A stretch of 64,000 nt of DNA from the NCBI RefSeq assembly GCF_016865485.1, contig NZ_AP024452.1:186001-250000 (forward strand). The letters are read 5' to 3'. A program made the translations under genes and the position numbers. The notes under the pieces are model-generated. The model was not told the DNA's origin, did not search any database, and saw only the letters and a list, made by a program, of their open reading frames with translations. This stretch comes from Luteitalea sp. TBR-22 (GTDB lineage: Bacteria > Acidobacteriota > Vicinamibacteria > Vicinamibacterales > Vicinamibacteraceae). Below, piece after piece: positions 58,659 through 64,000 of this stretch; position 1 is the stretch's first letter, and the number at the start of each line of letters is the position of its first letter.

Positions 58659-58704
58659 GCCCTGAGCCCTGAGCCCTGAGCCCTGAGCCCTGAGCCCTGA
58701 GCCG
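58642..58704. repeat. TGAGCCC heptamer array, nine units
   Basis: tgctttc, seven identical tgagccc units and tgagccg, in perfect 7-base phase. It begins inside the methyltransferase gene and ends 12 bp before the DUF2236 start. Seven identical units make it the most regular array in the window. The left arm of the element is missing here. Confidence 0.96.
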
Positions 58705-58716
58705 TACGCCGGACCT

Positions 58717-59499
58717 ATGCTGATCGCCGAGCGGATCAACGCCGAGCGCCTCGTGCTGGCTGGCTGGAGCCGGGCCATCCTGCTGCAACTGGCCCACCCG
58801 CTGGTGGCACAGGGCGTGGCCGACCACAGCGCCTTTCGCGGCGGCCTGTTGCGCGCCGCGGTGCGGCTGCACCACACCGTGGCGGCGATGCGGCACCTCA
58901 CGTTCGGCGACGACGACACGCGCCGTCGGGCGCTGGCGGGAATCCTCGCGATCCACCGACGAGTGAACGGGAAGCTGCGCGAAAGCGTGGGCGTGTGGCC
59001 GGCGGGCACGGCGTACTCGGCCGAGGATCCGTCGCTCGTGCTGTGGGTGCACGCAACGTTGCTCGACTCCCTGGCGCTCGTGTTCGATCGGGTGGTGCGT
59101 CCGCTGGCCGACGACGAGCGTGACGCCTGGTGCCGCGAGTCGGCGCCGACCGCGCTCTCCCTCGGCGCGCACGAGGCGGACGTGCCGCGTGACTGGGGCA
59201 GTCTCCAGGCCTACGTCGCCCGCATGCACGCCTCCGGGCAGATCGTCGTCGGCGACACGGCGCGGGACCTCGCGCGCGACGTGCTCACCCCGCCACGCTC
59301 ATGGCTCGTGCTGCCGGCACGGACGCTCAACACGACCGTCACGATCGGCCTGCTGCCGCGGCATGTCCGTGAGCAGTACGGACTTGCGTGGACCCCGGCC
59401 GACGACCGGCGTCTCTCGCGCGCGCTGTGGATGCTTCGCACGGCCCGGCGCGTGACGCCGACGGCGCTGGCACACTGGCCGGATGCACGCAGGACGTGA
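58717..59499 (+). CDS. DUF2236 (MpaB-type) haem oxygenase-like protein
   Basis: The 260-residue, mainly helical protein has LLQLAHPLVAQGVADHSAF near 22-40 and LWVHATLLDSLALVFDRV near 109-126. These are the histidine-bearing motifs of the DUF2236 family (rubber oxygenase Lcp and MpaB relatives), where such residues bind b-type haem. PGRSW-type and LGLLPRHVREQYGL-type sequences complete the pattern. It probably oxidises a hydrophobic compound, but the substrate is open. The ATG at 58717 lies just after the repeat array. Confidence 0.87.
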   Translation: MLIAERINAERLVLAGWSRAILLQLAHPLVAQGVADHSAFRGGLLRAAVRLHHTVAAMRHLTFGDDDTRRRALAGILAIHRRVNGKLRESVGVWPAGTAYSAEDPSLVLWVHATLLDSLALVFDRVVRPLADDERDAWCRESAPTALSLGAHEADVPRDWGSLQAYVARMHASGQIVVGDTARDLARDVLTPPRSWLVLPARTLNTTVTIGLLPRHVREQYGLAWTPADDRRLSRALWMLRTARRVTPTALAHWPDARRT

Positions 59500-59564
59500 C
59501 GCTGCCGCTCGGCGTGCCCGCGCGGGTGCGCGTCCGTGCGTCGTGCCGCCGGTGGCCGAATCCG

Positions 59565-59613
59565 CTGGCTCCTGAGCCCTGAGCCCTGAGCCGTGAGCCG
59601 TGAGTCCTGCGCT
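59565..59613. repeat. CTGAGCC heptamer array, seven units
   Basis: ctggctc, three ctgagcc, gtgagcc, gtgagtc, ctgcgct, in exact phase between convergent genes. The last unit touches the stop codon of the TPR regulator at 59613. Confidence 0.92.
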
Positions 59614-61166
59614 CAACTGTGCGGTTCGCCCGTCGCCAACCCGACGCGATCCATGAGCTCGCGGAACCTCGAATGGCCGCGCAGGCTGTCGAACTTCGGG
59701 TCGAGCACGGTGAACGGCGTCATGAACTCCTGGTTGTGGACCGCGACCTCGAGCCAGTACAGCGCGCGGTCCGTGTCGCCAAGCGCGGCATACAGCGCCG
59801 ACGTGGTGTGCGCCGGGATCGACGGGCGCGCCAGCGCGCCGGCGAGGCGGGTCCGGTAGTAGGCCTGCAGATCGGCCGCCGCGTCCGCACCCGGAGACGG
59901 TGACTGCCCGGTGTGGACCGCAAGGACCTCGTCGGGGCGCCCCAGCCGCTGCCAGGCCGCCGCGAGGCACGTCCCGTTGAACACCATCTCGGGCGTGAGT
60001 CGCCGCGCCTGCCGGCACAGGTCGAGCGCCTCGCGAGGGCGACCACGCGCGAGTTCCGCCCACGCCAGGTCGGAGGCAATCACCGCCGAGGCGGGGTCGA
60101 GCGCGACGGCGTGCGCCAACCGCGAATGCGCCGTCGCGACATCGCCCCGGAACAGGGACAGCAGGCCGGCCCACTGCCAGGCGCTCGCGTACTCGGGCGC
60201 CAGGCGCATCGCGGTGGTGAACGACTCCTCCGCGCCGACCCAGTCCCAGGCGAGGAACATGCGGATGAAGCCACGGCTCGCGTGCACTTCGCCGAGGTTC
60301 GGGGCGCGGCGCTCGGCTTCGCCCAGTGCCGCCTGCGCCTCCTGCCGGTTCCCGTTGACCGTGAAGCAGTCGGCGATGCCCACCCACGGGAGGGCGAACG
60401 CCGGATCGAGCCGGGCGGCCTCGCGATACTCCACCGTCGCGCGGGCGCAGTCACTGCGCGTGCTCCAGTACACCCGGGCGCGTGCGTAAGCCTGCCAGGC
60501 TTCCGGGCGCTCCGTGTCGCGGCTCCGGGCCGCCACGGTGACGGCAGCGGTCGCGGGTGCCCGCCACGGGAGGTAGTCGGCCATCGACCGCACGGCCAGC
60601 AGCAGGCACGCCGCCACCGCAGCGCCCGCGATCACGCGTCGCCGTTCATGGCTGCCGGCAGAGGGGACGGTCTCCTTCACGCGGGCCGACGGGCCCGGAC
60701 CGGCAGTCGACGCTTCCGTTGCGGCCGGGACCGCCGGACCGACCGGGGCGGGCAATATTGCCACGCCGCCGCTGTCGTCGGCCGGCGTGCTCGCCTGGTC
60801 GCTCCGTCCCCGACGCAACGGCGCGTCGTCGATCACCTCCACCGTCCCGATGAACCGGTAGCCCTTGCGCGGGATCGTCTCGATGAGGCGGGGGCGTGCC
60901 GCCGAGTCGCCCAGCACCCTGCGGACGTCGGCGATCGTCGAGTTCAGGCCGTGGTCGAAGTCCACGAACGTGTCGTTCGGCCACAGCGCCGCCCTGACCT
61001 CCTCCCGCGTGACCAGCTCACCCGCCCGGTCCACGAGCAGGCCGAGCAGGGTGAGCGCCTGGGGGCGCAGGCGCATGCGGCGGCCGTCCTTGCGGAGGTC
61101 GACATTGGCCGCATCGAGCTCGAAGCGGCCGAACCGGACGCGTGTCCCGGGGGGCCTCATGGGCAT
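59613..61166 (-). CDS. Membrane-anchored winged-helix (OmpR/CadC-type) regulator with TPR domain
   Basis: The 517-residue protein has an N-terminal winged-helix DNA-binding domain (residues 8-106; RFGRFELDAANVDLRKDGRR, VTREEVRAALWPNDTFVDFD, IETIPRKGYRFIGTV). A Pro/Ala linker and one transmembrane helix (about 178-195) follow, then a TPR domain outside (about 230-500), with repeats like AWQAYARARVYWSTRSDCARAT and HASRGFIRMFLAWDWVGAEESF. CadC-type regulators bind DNA from the membrane and sense through the outer part. It may control the divergent beta-helix gene. Two ATGs, 61166 and 61160, are possible starts. Confidence 0.88.
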   Translation of the reverse strand: MPMRPPGTRVRFGRFELDAANVDLRKDGRRMRLRPQALTLLGLLVDRAGELVTREEVRAALWPNDTFVDFDHGLNSTIADVRRVLGDSAARPRLIETIPRKGYRFIGTVEVIDDAPLRRGRSDQASTPADDSGGVAILPAPVGPAVPAATEASTAGPGPSARVKETVPSAGSHERRRVIAGAAVAACLLLAVRSMADYLPWRAPATAAVTVAARSRDTERPEAWQAYARARVYWSTRSDCARATVEYREAARLDPAFALPWVGIADCFTVNGNRQEAQAALGEAERRAPNLGEVHASRGFIRMFLAWDWVGAEESFTTAMRLAPEYASAWQWAGLLSLFRGDVATAHSRLAHAVALDPASAVIASDLAWAELARGRPREALDLCRQARRLTPEMVFNGTCLAAAWQRLGRPDEVLAVHTGQSPSPGADAAADLQAYYRTRLAGALARPSIPAHTTSALYAALGDTDRALYWLEVAVHNQEFMTPFTVLDPKFDSLRGHSRFRELMDRVGLATGEPHS

Positions 61167-61347
61167 GCACCTATCTCTAACGATGGCACCGGCCCTACCT
61201 GAACGGCTCGGTCGGCGACTCTCGGACTTGCGCAAAGGCCTCGGACGCAGCCACTTGCGCGATGAGATCCCATGGAGACAAATATGTGCACCCCGGCATC
61301 GATTCTGGCCGCTCGGCTCTGCTACTTCTGCGCGCCACGCGCCGAGA

Positions 61348-61383
61348 GGCGTCCCCGCGGTGGGGACGCCCGGGCGTCCGGAG
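61348..61383 (+). promoter_or_regulatory. Overlapping alternative hairpins at the ribosome site of the beta-helix gene
   Basis: GGCGTCCCC (61348-61356) can pair with GGGGACGCC (61362-61370) around a 5-base loop. GGACGCCC (61364-61371) can instead pair with GGGCGTCC (61372-61379), a perfect 16-bp palindrome. The two share bases, so they exclude each other. The second abuts the GGAG ribosome site (61380-61383) 7 bases before the ATG. Confidence 0.5.
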
Positions 61384-61390
61384 CCTCCCG

Positions 61391-64000
61391 ATGCCAACCC
61401 GTCTCTTCCCGTGGTCCGCGCTGCGGTCCGCCGCGGCCGCCGTTGCGCTGGCGCTCGCGGCGACCGCTGCCAGCGCGGCCACGTTCACCGTCACCAAGAC
61501 CGCCGATACCAACGACGGCACCTGCAACGCCGACTGCAGCCTGCGCGAGGCGATCACCGCCGCCAACGGATCGTCGGGCCCCCACACCATCGCCTTCAAC
61601 ATCCCGGGCAGCGGGGTCCAGACGATCACGCTCACCGGCGCGTTGCCCAACATCATCCAGGCGGTGACCATCGACGGCTTCACGCAGCCGGGGGCGTCGC
61701 CGAACACGAACGCCACGGGCGCGATCAATGCCGTGCCGCTCATCGAGATCAACGGCGGCGGCGCCAACCCGGCGATTCAGGTCCTGACCTCGAACGTCAC
61801 CATCCGCGGCCTCGTCGTCAACGGCAGCTTCACTCCCATCCAGGTCCTGGCCGGCACCAACGTCGTCGTCGCTGGAAGCTTCATCGGCACCACGGCCAAC
61901 GGGCTGGCCAGCGGCGCCACGGCCGTGCAGTCCGGTATCCGGTTCCAGGACGCCTCTGGCACCGTCGGCGGGTTGCTGCCGCAGGACCGGAACGTCATCG
62001 GCGGCGGCATCGACAGCATCAACAACGAGAACGGCATCGTCGTGAGCGGCGGCGCGTCGGTGCTCATCGTCGGCAACCTGATTGGCATCGACAAGACCGG
62101 CACCGTGGCGCTGCCCTTCGACGAGGCCGGCGTGCGCGTCAACGCGATCGTGGGCGGTCCGGAGCCGAACGCGGTCATCGGCGGCAACACGCCCGCGCAC
62201 CGCAACGTCATCAGCGGCATCAGCTTCTCCGGTGACGGCGGCTCTGCCGGCATCTCCGTGGGTGGATGCGGCGGCGGCTTCACCTGCCGCGCCAACAGCG
62301 TGACCATCCAGGGCAACTTCATCGGCACCACGGCAGATGGCACGGGAGCGGTGCCCAACTTCCACGGCATCATCCTGAACGGCTCGACATCGACGCTGGT
62401 CGGTGGCACGGGGCCGGGTGAGGGCAATCTGATCAGCGGGAACCTCGGCGCCGGCCTCAAGGTCTCGCAGGACTTCGCCCCGGGCGGCAACAACGACGGG
62501 TACCGCATCCTGGGCAATCGCATCTTCGGCAACGGCCAGCTCGGCATCGACCTCGAGGCCAACATCACCCCGTTGGTCAATGACGCCGGCGACACCGACG
62601 TCTCCCGCCAGAACTTCCCCGTGGTCACGAGCCTGTCGTTCACGGGTGGCGCGGTGACGATTGGCGGCACGTTGAACAGCGCGGCGAACCGGACATATCG
62701 CCTCGAGTTCTTCGCCAACGATGCGGCCGACGCCTCGAGCTTCGGCGAGGGCCAGATCTTCCTCGGCGCCATCGACGTCACCACCAACGGCAGCGGCAAC
62801 GCCTCGTTCACCACACCGGCGCTCGGCAGCGGCCTGGTCGCGACCCAGTTCATCACCGCCACGGCCACCGACCTCACCACCAACGACACGTCGGAGTTCT
62901 CGCAGCTCACGGCAGATCTGTCGGTGACGATCACCGACACGCCGGATCCGGCCGCACCCAACGCCGACGTGACGTACACACTGGTGGCCACCAATCTCGG
63001 GTCCGTGTCGGCGTCGGGCGTGGTGACCATGTCCATGGCGGTGCCCGCGGGCGCCACGTTCGTCTCCGCGACCGGCGGCGTGACGCCCTCCGGCGGGACG
63101 CTCAGCTTCAACCTCGGCGCGCTGGCGGTGGGCCAGACGGCGCAGCGACAGGTCGTGGTGCGGTACGCGACGACGGGCGCCAAGGCCGCCACCGTCACCG
63201 TCACCAGCACCGTCACCGACAGCGTCCCGGCCAACAACAGCGCCTCGGCGACCACGACCGTGACGGTCCCGCAGGTGATCTCCATCTCGGGTACGGTCCG
63301 CACGGGCATCAACACGGCCCTGCCAGGCACCACGCTCACCCTCACCGGCCCGGTGAATGCCACGACGACGTCGGGCAACAACGGGACGTACAGCTTCACG
63401 AACCTGCCGCAGGGCACCTACACCGTGACTCCGAGCATCGCGGGCCGCGTGTTCGAGCCCGGCGCCCGCACGCTCACGGCCGCCACCGTCAACCAGACCG
63501 GCGTGGACTTCGTGGGCCGGCTGGTGTGGAAGATCACCGGGCAGGTCCGTGACCTGAACGACACCGGCGTGCCCGGCGTCACGATGACGCTCAGTGGTGA
63601 CCAGGCGGCCACCACGACGACCGACCTGAACGGCAACTACGAGTTCACGGGCATCGTGAACGGCCGTACGGTGACGGTCACGCCGACCCGAGCGACGTTC
63701 GCGTTCAATCCGGCGAGCCAGACCTTCCCGAACATCAGCAAGGACGAAGTCGCGGGCTTCTTCGTCGCGCAGGTGGGCACCTTCACGCGCTACTTCGCGG
63801 AAGGCGCGACGGGCACGTTCTTCGATACGCAGATTGCGCTACTCAACGCGACGGGCAACCCGGCGACCGCGACGCTGAAGTTCCAGAAGGGCGACGGCAC
63901 CGAGGTGACCCAGCAGGTGTCGCTCGGTGGCGTCGACCGCAAGACGATCATCCCCGAGCAGATTGCCGGCCTCGAGAACGCCGCGTTCTCCACCGAGGTC
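61391..64000 (+). CDS. Large secreted CSLREA/beta-helix protein with DUF11 and carboxypeptidase-regulatory-like domains, 3' end cut by window edge
   Basis: The frame is open for 870 codons to the window edge. It has a signal peptide (SAAAAVALALAATAASA), then CNADCSLREAITAANG (CSLREA motif, about residues 47-62) and a right-handed beta-helix region (about 70-420) with repeated GNFIGTTADG and NVISGI-type rungs. A DUF11-like domain (about 520-620; ADVTYTLVATNLGSVSASG) and two beta-sandwich regulatory-like domains (about 635-780; SGTVRTGINTALPGTTLTLTG, ITGQVRDLNDTGVPGVTMTL) follow. It then reads into TRYFAEGATGTFFDTQIALL. It is probably a surface or secreted adhesin-like protein. The ATG at 61391 has a GGAG site and starts the signal peptide. 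Confidence 0.9.
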   Translation, partial: MPTRLFPWSALRSAAAAVALALAATAASAATFTVTKTADTNDGTCNADCSLREAITAANGSSGPHTIAFNIPGSGVQTITLTGALPNIIQAVTIDGFTQPGASPNTNATGAINAVPLIEINGGGANPAIQVLTSNVTIRGLVVNGSFTPIQVLAGTNVVVAGSFIGTTANGLASGATAVQSGIRFQDASGTVGGLLPQDRNVIGGGIDSINNENGIVVSGGASVLIVGNLIGIDKTGTVALPFDEAGVRVNAIVGGPEPNAVIGGNTPAHRNVISGISFSGDGGSAGISVGGCGGGFTCRANSVTIQGNFIGTTADGTGAVPNFHGIILNGSTSTLVGGTGPGEGNLISGNLGAGLKVSQDFAPGGNNDGYRILGNRIFGNGQLGIDLEANITPLVNDAGDTDVSRQNFPVVTSLSFTGGAVTIGGTLNSAANRTYRLEFFANDAADASSFGEGQIFLGAIDVTTNGSGNASFTTPALGSGLVATQFITATATDLTTNDTSEFSQLTADLSVTITDTPDPAAPNADVTYTLVATNLGSVSASGVVTMSMAVPAGATFVSATGGVTPSGGTLSFNLGALAVGQTAQRQVVVRYATTGAKAATVTVTSTVTDSVPANNSASATTTVTVPQVISISGTVRTGINTALPGTTLTLTGPVNATTTSGNNGTYSFTNLPQGTYTVTPSIAGRVFEPGARTLTAATVNQTGVDFVGRLVWKITGQVRDLNDTGVPGVTMTLSGDQAATTTTDLNGNYEFTGIVNGRTVTVTPTRATFAFNPASQTFPNISKDEVAGFFVAQVGTFTRYFAEGATGTFFDTQIALLNATGNPATATLKFQKGDGTEVTQQVSLGGVDRKTIIPEQIAGLENAAFSTEV

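Noticed and set aside
58642-58704. TGAGCCC array considered as a CRISPR array.
   Set aside because: Units are 7 bases with no spacers and no cas genes nearby.
61226-61260. Direct repeat ACTTGCGC (61226 and 61253) in the gap between the TPR regulator and the beta-helix gene, as an OmpR-type operator.
   Set aside because: Only two 8-base copies 27 bp apart, not the spacing usual for winged-helix dimers; chance cannot be excluded.
1-64000. Search by eye for tRNA, rRNA, insertion sequences, attachment sites and prophage genes.
   Set aside because: No cloverleaf-like sequence, transposase, integrase or phage motif was seen; a computed tRNA or IS search could still find something short.

Overview
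This is a high-GC window with densely packed genes. It contains only protein-coding genes and non-coding repeats: I see no rRNA, tRNA, CRISPR array, insertion sequence or prophage. The gene mix suggests a free-living, heterotrophic Acidobacteriota, most like the Vicinamibacteria. The mix includes a PSD1/DUF1549-DUF1553 cytochrome protein, a DUF1080 protein, a secreted M28 peptidase, a winged-helix/TPR regulator, LVIVD and DUF305 proteins, a CSLREA beta-helix protein and many Tat-exported redox proteins. That placement is inferred from family content, not from a marker gene.

Layout. 1-5.5 kb: a CBM9-like protein cut by the left edge, a DoxX-like protein, a secreted M28 peptidase, a MarC-family protein, a monohaem cytochrome c and a DUF1080 protein. 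5.6-12.5 kb: an F420-oxidoreductase-like protein, an HEAGH membrane protein with an ABC exporter, a glycosyltransferase/DUF1905 pair, a Tat-exported metallo-hydrolase and a Tyr/Gly/Pro-rich PEGA protein. 13-19.8 kb: sugar-acid metabolism (gnd, a KDG-kinase-like PfkB kinase, an enolase-superfamily sugar-acid dehydratase), a class V aminotransferase and a KAS III enzyme. 20.5-25 kb: a tight operon of GH84 glycosidase, GNAT, DegT aminotransferase and PTS IIC. 25-33 kb: the PSD1 protein, an AraC-type regulator, an ECF sigma/anti-sigma pair and a large-subunit catalase.

33.4-40.8 kb is the most coherent system. A minus-strand two-component pair (an NtrC-type sigma54 activator and a sensor kinase with two haem-binding CXXCH motifs) faces a plus-strand respiratory operon. 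That operon encodes a small membrane protein, a cyclic-nucleotide-binding-fold protein, a tetrahaem lipoprotein, a Tat-exported four-cluster Fe-S protein, an NrfD-type quinol subunit and a monohaem cytochrome. The divergent gap holds a good -24/-12 sigma54 promoter and two CTGAC-N5-GTCAG palindromes 23 bp apart, as expected for activator sites. The sequence therefore suggests redox sensing by haem that switches on a membrane quinol/cytochrome module.

40.8-64 kb: a large multi-PAS hybrid kinase; a MetE-like/metallo-hydrolase pair; an SDR-ROK-SIS sugar operon; a small operon of two four-helix membrane proteins plus a Tat Rieske protein; a VIT transporter operon ending in a frameshifted alpha/beta hydrolase; two tandem Tat/lipoprotein Rieske proteins; a DUF305-LVIVD pair; a methyltransferase; a DUF2236 protein; a winged-helix/TPR regulator; and a large secreted beta-helix protein that runs off the right edge.

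A non-coding pattern runs through the whole window. Gaps between genes hold degenerate tandem repeats of several unrelated sequences, and nearly all have a unit of exactly seven bases (for example TCTGACG, TGAGCCC, GGTGCCC, TTGTCCC, AAATTTC). Several occur as inverted pairs that could fold into long hairpins, and some supply the stop codon of the preceding gene. A second family, 9-bp GC-rich stems with 3-nt loops, sits just after stop codons and looks like terminators.
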